Shown: positions 6,117 to 13,152 of the stretch, piece by piece
Layout: each line of letters starts with the position of its first letter
Position numbering within the stretch: the stretch's first letter is position 1
From: Acidobacteriaceae bacterium
Lineage (GTDB): Bacteria > Acidobacteriota > Terriglobia > Terriglobales > Acidobacteriaceae
DNA: 13,270 nucleotides
Assembly (NCBI GenBank): GCA_003132825.1
Contig: PKYX01000275.1
Span: forward strand, 1 to 13,270
Direction: 5' to 3'
Position numbers and translations under genes: made by a program
The notes under the pieces: generated by a model
The model's input: only the letters and a program-made list of their open reading frames with translations
Database searches by the model: none
What the model was told of the DNA's origin: nothing

Positions 6117-7883
6117 CTGCAGTGGACTCAAGTTTACGATCCCTTCGGCCGCTGGTGGCTTTCCACCATCGTGGCCGCTCTTCCCATCGTTGTGCTCCTC
6201 GGGCTGCTGGCTGGGCTGAAAATCAAGCCGCATTGGTGTGCCATGGCCGGGGCCATGACCGCCATCGCCGTGGCGATTGTCTTTTTCAAGATGCCGCTCC
6301 CCCTGGCTGCGATCAGTTTCGGCTACGGGGTCGCCTTCGGCATCCTCAAGATCGCCTGGATCGTCCTGGCGGCGGTTTACCTCTACGACATTTCAGTCGA
6401 AACCGGACAATTTGAAATCATGAAAGAATCGATCGCCGCAATTACCCCCGATCGGCGGCTGCAGGTTCTTCTGGTCGCGTTCTGCTTTGGCGCATTCATC
6501 GAGGGCGCCGCCGGGTTCGGCGCGCCCGTGGCCATTGCCGGCGCTTTCATGATCGGACTTGGTTTCAAGCCGTTTCACGCCGCGGCGTTGAATTTGATCG
6601 CTAACACGGCGCCCGTGGCCTGGGGCGCGATCGGCACTCCGGTCCACACCTTAGCCGCGGCTGCGTCTCTGCCGGAATCCGATCTCAACGCCATGATCGG
6701 CCGCATTCTTCCTTTCACCGCCGCCATCGTTCCTTTTTGGCTGGTTCGCACCATGGTGGGATGGCAAGAAACGTTTGAAGTCTTTCCCGCAATTCTGGTG
6801 GTCGGGTTGTCTTTCGCGTTCACCCAGTTCTTCTGGTCGAACCATGTGGATAGCAACCTGGTCGACATCATGGCCGCCGTGGTGTCAATGATTGCCATCG
6901 TTGTGTTTCTCCGGTTTTGGAAGCCGAAGAAAATCTGGCGGTTCGACTACGACGCGCCCTTGGCCGTGGCTCCTCAATCCGCCGAGATTTCCGACAGTGC
7001 CGGTGGCCAGTGGCGCGCCAGGGATTTCGACGGCGTCGCTCAGGCCCGCGCCTATTCCGCGGGGCAGGTTCTGAGAGCATGGATGCCCTTCGCCATCCTG
7101 TCGATCTGTGTGCTTCTCTGGGGATTGCCGTCGATCAAGCTCGCCATGAATCGAGCGACGACGCCCGCTTTCCAGGTGGTGCTGGCCAACGGCAAACCTC
7201 GCCCGGGTCCGCCGGGATGGGACGTACCTTACCTGCACAACGCCGTATACCGGGCTGCGCCGGTCGTGCCTAAGCCCACTCCCGAAGCCGCAAGATACGA
7301 CTTCAATTGGTTATCGGCAACCGGCACCGGCTGCTGGTTCGCCGCGGTCATTTCCGGGCTGCTCCTGGGATTGAATCCCGTACAGCTCATGAAGGTATTC
7401 TGGCGGACCCTGAAACGAATGCGGGTGGCGATGATTGCCATCTCGTTCATGCTGGGTCTCGGTTACGTTACGCGTTACTCCGGTCTGGATGCCGTGCTGG
7501 GCTTGGCCTTCACACGCACAGGATGGTTTTATCCGTTCTTCGGGACATTTCTCGGCTGGCTGGGGGTGGCGCTCACCGGCAGTGACACTTCCTCGAACGT
7601 GCTCTTCGGCAGCATGCAGCGCATCACGTCGCAACAACTGGGCATTGACCCGATCCTTATGTGCGCCGCCAACAGCGCCGGCGGAGTCATGGGCAAGATG
7701 GTCGACGCCCAATCCATCACCATCGCGACCGCGGCAACCGAGCAGGTGGGCAACGAAGCAGCTATTTTCCGTTTTGTGGCCTGGCATTCGGTGGCGCTCG
7801 GGGCGATCGTGGGAATCATCGTGATGCTCTATGCGTATGTTTTTGCTTCCTTCGTGCCCCACGGCCTGCAATTTGTGAAATAG
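6117..7883 (+). CDS. lctP: L-lactate permease (LctP family)
   Basis: This is a 588-residue inner-membrane permease for L-lactate, with glycolate a known substrate of relatives. The conserved N-terminus of the family (W-x-Q-x-YDP followed by a WLS-type segment) is present only when reading starts at CTG 6117, giving QWTQVYDPFGRWWLSTIVAALPI. The first usual start, GTG 6171, would cut 18 conserved residues. Further family blocks are ISVETGQFEIMK, FCFGAFIEGAAGFGAPVAI, NTAPVAWGAIGTP, FNWLSATGTG (written here DFNWLSATGTG), the GSDTSSNVLFG loop and NSAGGVMGKMVDAQSI. Many hydrophobic helices span the protein. It lies 53 bases after the hydroxy-acid dehydrogenase and shares its strand, which makes an uptake-and-oxidation operon. 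Length is close to the roughly 550 residues of the E. coli protein. Confidence 0.93.
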   Translation: MQWTQVYDPFGRWWLSTIVAALPIVVLLGLLAGLKIKPHWCAMAGAMTAIAVAIVFFKMPLPLAAISFGYGVAFGILKIAWIVLAAVYLYDISVETGQFEIMKESIAAITPDRRLQVLLVAFCFGAFIEGAAGFGAPVAIAGAFMIGLGFKPFHAAALNLIANTAPVAWGAIGTPVHTLAAAASLPESDLNAMIGRILPFTAAIVPFWLVRTMVGWQETFEVFPAILVVGLSFAFTQFFWSNHVDSNLVDIMAAVVSMIAIVVFLRFWKPKKIWRFDYDAPLAVAPQSAEISDSAGGQWRARDFDGVAQARAYSAGQVLRAWMPFAILSICVLLWGLPSIKLAMNRATTPAFQVVLANGKPRPGPPGWDVPYLHNAVYRAAPVVPKPTPEAARYDFNWLSATGTGCWFAAVISGLLLGLNPVQLMKVFWRTLKRMRVAMIAISFMLGLGYVTRYSGLDAVLGLAFTRTGWFYPFFGTFLGWLGVALTGSDTSSNVLFGSMQRITSQQLGIDPILMCAANSAGGVMGKMVDAQSITIATAATEQVGNEAAIFRFVAWHSVALGAIVGIIVMLYAYVFASFVPHGLQFVK

Positions 7884-8211
7884 CCCGGGGGCGCTGCCTG
7901 GCTAATCCGAACGATTGGCCGAACCGGTCCCCCTGGCCCTGGGGCTCGGAACCGTCTTCGCGCTGACGGCCCGGAGATCCAACGCATTCTGCGTCACCGC
8001 AGCGTAGAACGCGACTCAGAACCGTCGGTGAACGGGTTTTATCGCAGAAGCCCGTCGCAGCACGCGTGCGACCGGCGACTCTGGCTTGGGGGTTTATGGA
8101 GGAACCATCGTGGCGGAAAGCACTCCCGACGGGGGCCAGATATGGCAGTCGAATTGCCAAGTCATTTATCATGGCGCTCAACTATCATTACGCTCAACAG
8201 CGGAGGCCGCT
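7884..8211. other. Intergenic stretch between lctP and the aldo/keto reductase gene
   Basis: I find no gene here. It holds a perfect 10-base palindrome GCACGCGTGC at 8060-8069 and two near-identical 12-base direct repeats CTCrGAACCGTC at 7945-7956 and 8015-8026, 70 bases apart. A promoter for the downstream gene is expected here, but no clear -35/-10 pair is visible. No intrinsic terminator with a T tract follows lctP. Confidence 0.5.
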
Positions 8212-9246
8212 ATGAAACCCCTTTTGGGAGATGACAGCGAAAAGCCAAACAGCGCGCTTACACGGCGCAGGTTCTTGGAGGCCACCGTCGGCACCGTAGT
8301 AGGAGGCAGTCTGCTTCCGTATGCATGGGCGGCCGAAACCAGGAACGGCATTCCGTACCGGACGCTGGGAAACACAGGCGCAAGAGTCTCCTGCATTGGG
8401 CTGGGGGGATATCATCTCGGCAAGCAGAGCGACGAGCAGGAAAGCATTCGCATTATCCGGACCGGCCTCGAGGAAGGCATCAATTTCCTCGACAACTGCT
8501 GGGATTACAACGGCGGCGAAAGTGAAATCCGCATGGGCAAGGCCCTGCGCGATGGATACCGGCAGAAAGCGTTCTTGATGACGAAGATCGACGGCCGGAC
8601 GAAGAAGGGATCGGCCAAGCAGATCGATGAATGTCTGCGCCGGCTGCAAACCGATCATGTCGACCTGCTGCAGTTTCATGAGGTGATCCGTGACACCGAC
8701 CCCGATCAGATCTTTGCCCCCGGCGGAGGAATGGAGGCGGTGGTTGAAGCCAGAGAAAAAGGAAAAGTACGCTATATCGGATTCACCGGGCACAAGAGCC
8801 CGGACATTCACCTCAAGATGCTAGAGACGGCGTTCGCCCAGAACTTCACACTGAACACGGTGCAGATGCCGCTGAACCTGATGGACGCGCACTACGACAG
8901 CTTTGAAAAGAAAGTGCTTCCGGTGCTGGTGAGGCACAACATCGGCGTGCTGGCCATGAAGCCGATGGGCGACAGTCTGATTCTTCAGAGCAAAACGGCG
9001 GAACCGGTCGAGTGCCTGCAGTACGCGCTCAATCTGCCGACGAGCGTGGTGATTACCGGCTGCGACTCGCTGCCCATCCTCGAGCAGGCGCTGAGAGTTG
9101 CGCGGACTTTTCGTCCCCTGAGCCAGGAGCAAGTTACCGCGCTTTTGGCCAAGACGGAAAAAGCGGCACAAAGCGGAGAGTACGAACTTTACAAAACCGC
9201 GCACAACTTCGATGGCACATTCCACAATCCGCAGTGGCTGGAATAG
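8212..9246 (+). CDS. Aldo/keto reductase with Tat signal peptide
   Basis: This is a 344-residue TIM-barrel oxidoreductase of the AKR superfamily that normally reduces carbonyls, or oxidises alcohols, with NAD(P)H. The catalytic tetrad is visible: Asp94, Tyr99, Lys125 and His156 (in LLQFHEV). The N-terminus carries a twin-arginine motif LTRRRFLEA (16-24), then a hydrophobic stretch TVGTVVGGSLLPYAWA and a likely AxA-type cleavage near residues 39-42. The protein should leave the cytoplasm folded, with its cofactor bound. ATG 8212 is chosen because GGAGG lies five to six bases upstream. An in-frame ATG at 8086 would add 42 residues and bury the Tat motif. The next gene, on the same strand 189 bases on, is an exported cytochrome. 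The substrate is unknown; a sugar or other polyol is a reasonable guess. Confidence 0.88.
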   Translation: MKPLLGDDSEKPNSALTRRRFLEATVGTVVGGSLLPYAWAAETRNGIPYRTLGNTGARVSCIGLGGYHLGKQSDEQESIRIIRTGLEEGINFLDNCWDYNGGESEIRMGKALRDGYRQKAFLMTKIDGRTKKGSAKQIDECLRRLQTDHVDLLQFHEVIRDTDPDQIFAPGGGMEAVVEAREKGKVRYIGFTGHKSPDIHLKMLETAFAQNFTLNTVQMPLNLMDAHYDSFEKKVLPVLVRHNIGVLAMKPMGDSLILQSKTAEPVECLQYALNLPTSVVITGCDSLPILEQALRVARTFRPLSQEQVTALLAKTEKAAQSGEYELYKTAHNFDGTFHNPQWLE

Positions 9247-9435
9247 GTGCACTCTGCTTGCCGACCGTGGGACTGGCGAAGGAAAACTCGCCTGGCATGA
9301 CTGGCGTTTGGCGATGAGCCCGAGCCCTGCTTGAAACTCCCTCGGGGATCGTCCGTCGGAGCTTTGCGATTGATGAAATCAACTCGCGCCTTTTGCTGTT
9401 CCTAACGGCAGCAATGGCAAGGATTTGGGCGAAGA

Positions 9436-10326
9436 ATGAGACCAGAAGCGTTTTCGAGTGAGATGAAGCGCCCGGCAATATTTCGCGGGATAACTTTTCT
9501 TGGTTCGGCCTTGCATTGGACGGTATTGTTGGCGGCTCCGTTGCTCCTGAGCCTCGCCGTTTCCGGCGCACAAACCTCCGCCGCTAACACGCAAACTCCG
9601 AGCAGAATCCGGCAGGGAGCAGCCCCTGCGCCGAAGTCATACCCGCCCGCTCTGGTCGAGGATGGCGGCTCCGTCTTTCAGCAGAATTGCTCCTTTTGCC
9701 ATGGTCGGGATGCCGGCGGTGGAGAGAGTGGGCCGGATCTTACGCGCTCCGAGATGGTGACCGAGGATGTGAATGGAGACAAGATCGGCGCCATGGTACG
9801 CAAGGGACGCCCTGAGAAGGGCATGCCACGCTTCAATTTTTCTGATCGGCAGATCGCGAGCCTCACGGCTTTCATCCATACCCAGCAGAATCACGCACTC
9901 ACGAAAAAGGGCGACCGCAAGGGTGTCGATGTCGCAGATCTCCAAACCGGAAACCTCGAGGCGGGCAAGCAGTACTTCAACGGCCCGGGAGGATGCGTGA
10001 ACTGCCATTCGCCGACGGGAGATCTCGCCGGCATCGCATCGCGTTACCGTGGCCTCAAGCTCGAGGAGCAGATGCTGTATCCGGAGAATGCAAAATCCAA
10101 GGTCACAATCACTCTTGCTTCAGGTCAAACGCTCAGCGGCAATCTGGCCTATCTCGATGAGTTTACGATTGGACTGATCGATGCGACAGGCATGTACCGA
10201 TCGTCGCGCACCAGCGATGTGAAGTACCAAATCGACGCGCCGGTGAATGCCCATGTTGATCTGTTCAGCAGGTACACAGATGCCGACATCCACAATCTGA
10301 TGGCATATTTGCAGACGCTGCGTTAG
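9436..10326 (+). CDS. Exported c-type cytochrome with two haem-binding motifs
   Basis: This is a 296-residue protein with an N-terminal signal sequence (basic start, hydrophobic core about residues 17-44). Two CXXCH motifs are present: CSFCH (85-89) and CVNCH (187-191). Met130 in KGMPRF is the likely axial ligand of the first haem; the second distal ligand is less clear. The first domain looks like a cytochrome c of the class serving periplasmic dehydrogenases. Between the second haem motif and the last helix (TDADIHNLMAYLQTLR) lies a beta-rich insertion at about 220-265. It stops 34 bases before the quinoprotein gene, so it is probably that enzyme's electron acceptor. ATG 9436 is the longest start. 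ATG 9463 (MKRPAIF) gives a more typical signal peptide and is a real alternative. Confidence 0.88.
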   Translation: MRPEAFSSEMKRPAIFRGITFLGSALHWTVLLAAPLLLSLAVSGAQTSAANTQTPSRIRQGAAPAPKSYPPALVEDGGSVFQQNCSFCHGRDAGGGESGPDLTRSEMVTEDVNGDKIGAMVRKGRPEKGMPRFNFSDRQIASLTAFIHTQQNHALTKKGDRKGVDVADLQTGNLEAGKQYFNGPGGCVNCHSPTGDLAGIASRYRGLKLEEQMLYPENAKSKVTITLASGQTLSGNLAYLDEFTIGLIDATGMYRSSRTSDVKYQIDAPVNAHVDLFSRYTDADIHNLMAYLQTLR

Positions 10327-10360
10327 TCGGTGGTTGCGGCGCGTTGGTTCGAGGCCCGAT

Positions 10361-11917
10361 ATGAATTTTCTGAAGGCTGCAGTTCTTCCTACCGCGAGTC
10401 TACTGATCGTGATTGCATCCTGCGGGTTGATGCTTGCGCAAGGAGTGGATGCTCAAATGCTTCTGCATCCGCCGCCTGACAGTTGGCCGGAGTATCACGG
10501 CGACTATTCCGGCAGACGTCACAGCTCGCTCACTCAGATTACACCGCAGAATGTGAAAAATCTGGCCCTGGCCTGGGCCTTCCAGACGGATCAGCTCGCT
10601 CAAATCAAGTCCTCGCCGCTGCTGGTGGATGGCATTTTGTACTTTACCGTTCCGGACAACATTTGGGCCGTCGATGCGCGCTCCGGCCATATGATCTGGC
10701 ACTACACCTACCCACCGAACAAAGGGCTGCACATCGGCCATCGCGGCGTGGGAATGTACCAGGGATATCTCTTCTTCTTGTCTCCCGATGCCCACCTTCT
10801 ATCTCTCAACGCCAAAGATGGGACCGTGCGCTGGAACGTGACGGTCGCGGATGTCACGAAGGGCTACTGGACAACCATGGCGCCGCTCATCGTCGGGAAC
10901 CACCTGCTGGTTGGTGTTTCCGGCGATTTTGATAACTTAAGCGGCTTCATCCGGTCGATTGATCCGGAAACGGGCGCAACCCAATGGCAGTGGGATGCCA
11001 CTCCTCCTGCCGGAACCCCCCAGCAGCCGACGGGAGGCATGACGTGGATGACGGGCACCTATGATCCCGATCTCAATCTCGTCTACTGGGGAACCGGAAA
11101 CCCGACTCCCGTTCTAAATGGATCGACGCGGCCGGGCGATGATCTCTATACCTGCGCCATCGTTGCCCTGAATCCCGATACCGGCAAGCTGGTGTGGTCC
11201 TTCCAGGCTTCTCCGCACGACACGCACGACTGGGATGCCGTGGAGACTCCAGTGCTGGTCGACGGAGAGTTTCACGGCGAGCCGAAGAAGATGCTTATGC
11301 AGACTTCGCGCAACGGCTACTTCTTCGTTCTCGACCGCACGAACGGCAAGAACCTCTTGACCGCTCCTTTCGGACCTGTGAACTGGGCGCTCGGAGTCGA
11401 TAAGCAGGGCCGCCCGATTCCAAATCCCGCCAAAGAGCCGGCGCCCGATGGACGCCTGGTGGCCCCCGACGAGGGCGGTCTGACCAACTACCGTTCCCCC
11501 AGCTTCGACACCAAGAACGGACTGTTTATCGTCGACGCCCATCCGAGCTATAGCATCTATTTTGCCAAGCCGGCCGATGGGTCTTACGGGTGGGCAGGGG
11601 CGGACTATGGCGTTTGGGGCAAAGGCGTACTGGAGGCCATTGACTATCAAACCGGCATGATTCGTTGGAGCCATGAACTTGGGCCCGGAGGGTCGGGCGC
11701 CGGAGTGCTGACGACAGATTCAGGACTCGCTTTCACCGGCGACGCCCAAGGGAACTTCCTGGCGTTGGATTCAAGCGACGGCAAAACCCTTTGGCATGCG
11801 GGCTCAGGCTCAGACATCCAGAGTTCCCCGATCACCTACGAACTCGACGGTCGCCAATACTTGCTGACCAGCAGTGGCGGCGTTCTGTTCGCATGGGCGC
11901 TTCCGCAAGCCATGTGA
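10361..11917 (+). CDS. PQQ-dependent alcohol dehydrogenase-like quinoprotein, atypical metal site
   Basis: This 518-residue exported beta-propeller protein has a signal peptide at about 1-31, perhaps cleaved after VDA; an IASC lipobox-like sequence at 18-21 is an alternative. Propeller repeats of the A-x-D-x-x-T/SG-x-x-x-W type recur, e.g. WAVDARSGHMIW (102-113), LSLNAKDGTVRW (147-158), RSIDPETGATQW (198-209), VALNPDTGKLVW (268-279), EAIDYQTGMIRW (425-436) and LALDSSDGKTLW (467-478). By alignment to methanol dehydrogenase it keeps the cofactor-stacking Trp (W229), Asn (N247 in GTGNP), catalytic Asp (D290 in PHDTHDWD) and Arg (R317). It has no vicinal Cys pair, and Phe190 replaces the metal-ligand Glu. 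No cytochrome domain is fused; the upstream gene supplies one. ATG 10361 with GAGG six bases upstream is preferred over TTG 10334. Substrate unknown. Confidence 0.88.
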   Translation: MNFLKAAVLPTASLLIVIASCGLMLAQGVDAQMLLHPPPDSWPEYHGDYSGRRHSSLTQITPQNVKNLALAWAFQTDQLAQIKSSPLLVDGILYFTVPDNIWAVDARSGHMIWHYTYPPNKGLHIGHRGVGMYQGYLFFLSPDAHLLSLNAKDGTVRWNVTVADVTKGYWTTMAPLIVGNHLLVGVSGDFDNLSGFIRSIDPETGATQWQWDATPPAGTPQQPTGGMTWMTGTYDPDLNLVYWGTGNPTPVLNGSTRPGDDLYTCAIVALNPDTGKLVWSFQASPHDTHDWDAVETPVLVDGEFHGEPKKMLMQTSRNGYFFVLDRTNGKNLLTAPFGPVNWALGVDKQGRPIPNPAKEPAPDGRLVAPDEGGLTNYRSPSFDTKNGLFIVDAHPSYSIYFAKPADGSYGWAGADYGVWGKGVLEAIDYQTGMIRWSHELGPGGSGAGVLTTDSGLAFTGDAQGNFLALDSSDGKTLWHAGSGSDIQSSPITYELDGRQYLLTSSGGVLFAWALPQAM

Positions 11918-11988
11918 AACGATGCAAGAACGCACTACTCCGGTGTTTCCAAGGGTTGTGGTTTTCCTGGGGTGGTCGAGGCTGAGCG

Positions 11989-12606
11989 TCAACCTTGCGT
12001 GCCGCGGGCGATCTTGTTGGCTTCTGCGGCGAAGGCAAAGTAGATACGAATCGCGTTCCCGGCTTCCGTTACCGTCCTGCCGGGGGCGGCTCAAGTGTTG
12101 CCTTCATTCCTTCGAGCCAGAATCTCGCCTGATCCAGTTCCCCGTGAGTTAGCAGGTGTATGTACACGCGGCTCATGACCCCGAACAGTCTTCGGGTCAG
12201 AGCCTGCTTCTGGGGTCCCGGCTGCAGGCTTTGGTACTGCTTTTCCTGGTCCAGTACCTGCTGCACCAACTGTGGCAGATAGCTGTCCGACTTCGAGGAA
12301 TTTGGCTGCACGGTGGTCACGCCAGGCACCTTCTTTCGGGAGAATCCCCTCTTGCTTCACGAAGGCTCAGTCGCCGAACCCTGCCGCTGATCTCGACGAG
12401 CTCTTTCGACGTACCTACAATCGCATCATAGAAGCCTTTGCGCCATCAGCACAATCGGATTTTCCGGCCGGACTCCTGCTGGATCGCCGGGGAGGTGGCT
12501 TTCGCTGCCTCCTGGGCCGATTCCACAACGCTTTCCTTGGGTGCAGGCAGAAAAAAGCGTCGGAGAACAAATCATAGCCAAGTTTGTTGCTTTTAGGGAG
12601 GGGCAC
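11989..12606 (-). pseudogene. Broken gene of about 205 codons, product unrecognised
   Basis: The minus strand has coding-like text that moves through all three frames from 12606 to the TGA at 11989. Pieces in order are PLPKSNKLGYDLFSDAFF; then LPAPKESVVESAQEAAKATS with KGFYDAIVGTSKELVEISG in one frame interrupted by TGA 12446-12448; then the 86-codon piece 12329-12069; then AGNAIRIYFAFAAEANKIAR. Every frame change is in the same direction, as if one base were missing. Each falls at a short homopolymer: T6 on the minus strand (12551-12556), A3 (12334-12336) and C5 (12082-12086). The joined product would be Ala/Gln/Glu-rich and mostly helical. I do not recognise the family. It follows the PilZ gene directly. 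Either it is a decayed gene or the sequence is locally wrong. The start (GTG 12606) is uncertain. Confidence 0.5.
12069..12329 (-). CDS. Small hypothetical protein, the longest intact piece of the broken gene
   Basis: An 86-residue frame opening at GTG 12327-12329 and ending at TAA 12069. It reads as a helical protein with LPQLVQQVLDQEKQYQSL near the start and RRLFGVMSRVYIHLLTHGEL in the middle. Codons end mostly in G or C, like the neighbouring real genes. No ribosome site is evident before the GTG, and coding-like sequence continues on both sides in other frames. I read it as a fragment of the 11989-12606 gene. No function is assigned. Confidence 0.35.
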   Translation of the reverse strand: MPGVTTVQPNSSKSDSYLPQLVQQVLDQEKQYQSLQPGPQKQALTRRLFGVMSRVYIHLLTHGELDQARFWLEGMKATLEPPPAGR

Positions 12607-12620
12607 TCAGAGAAAACGGA

Positions 12621-13019
12621 TCATTTGAATTGTTGGAGCCACGTCGCGAAGGAAGTATCTGGAGACGGGTTCGCGGAATCTCCCCCCGGCTCCGATTTCG
12701 GCAGTTCCAAGCCCCAGACGTTGATTTCGGCTCCGACCGACTTTTCGACGGCCACGGACTCAACACCCGCCCGCCGCTCAGCGGGGCCGACCTGCTTTGA
12801 CCATATAACGCGAAAGCGGCCTTTATTGTGCCGGTGCTGCAGGATAACGACTTCACCCGGCTGGAGCGATGTATGGAGTCCACCCAACTGCGCTCCGACC
12901 GGACTGATATCAATCGTGTGGGCGAACGTAGCTTCGTGGTCCTCCGCACCCTCCAAGCACAGGCGCAGCGGCAAGACCATCTTCGTCCGTATATAGCGCT
13001 GTTTCCCAGCACGCAGCAT
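12621..13019 (-). CDS. PilZ-domain protein
   Basis: This is a 132-residue cytoplasmic protein that is essentially one PilZ domain, the fold that binds cyclic di-GMP in many bacteria. Visible features are a basic N-terminal stretch KQRYIRTK with Arg8 and Arg11 (RxxxR-like but spaced by two), then LPLRL. DISPVG follows at 37-42, matching the [D/N]xSxxG motif, then alternating strands LQPGEVVIL and GRFRVIWSKQVG and a closing GVESV. The arginine spacing differs from the classic RxxxR, so cyclic di-GMP binding is not certain. The C-terminal tail (about 100-132) is polar. ATG 13019 is the first start after an in-frame TAG; the ribosome site is weak. The TGA stop (12621-12623) overlaps an ATG that reaches TGA after five codons, next to the broken gene. 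Confidence 0.78.
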   Translation of the reverse strand: MLRAGKQRYIRTKMVLPLRLCLEGAEDHEATFAHTIDISPVGAQLGGLHTSLQPGEVVILQHRHNKGRFRVIWSKQVGPAERRAGVESVAVEKSVGAEINVWGLELPKSEPGGDSANPSPDTSFATWLQQFK

Positions 13020-13053
13020 CGGAGTATTGTTTGTTCCGAGCTAAAATTGCGGC

Positions 13054-13075
13054 TCTCCGGAACGCTTCTCGGAGA
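13054..13075. promoter_or_regulatory. Inverted repeat upstream of the PilZ gene
   Basis: TCTCCG (13054-13059) and CGGAGA (13070-13075) form a perfect 6-base inverted repeat around a 10-base spacer, about 35 bases before the PilZ start. It could be an operator or a 5' leader hairpin. No further evidence supports either reading. Confidence 0.25.
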
Positions 13076-13152
13076 CTACGACTGCTCTCTGTGCCAAACC
13101 AAATTACAGACGGTCATGACCTTTGAGGTGGAGGGATGGCAAAAGGCGATTT

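Noticed and set aside
7921..7950. GC-rich inverted sequence after lctP as a terminator
   Set aside because: The stem (CCCC/GGGG) is short and imperfect and no T tract follows.
11810..12094. Minus-strand ORF of 94 codons at the quinoprotein 3' end
   Set aside because: Overlaps the conserved quinoprotein C-terminus, and its composition (Arg/Ser rich) is that of a shadow frame.
12272..12577. Plus-strand ORF of 101 codons opposite the broken gene
   Set aside because: The minus-strand pieces have better coding character and join consistently; the plus frame has no ribosome site and no recognised motif. It cannot be wholly excluded.
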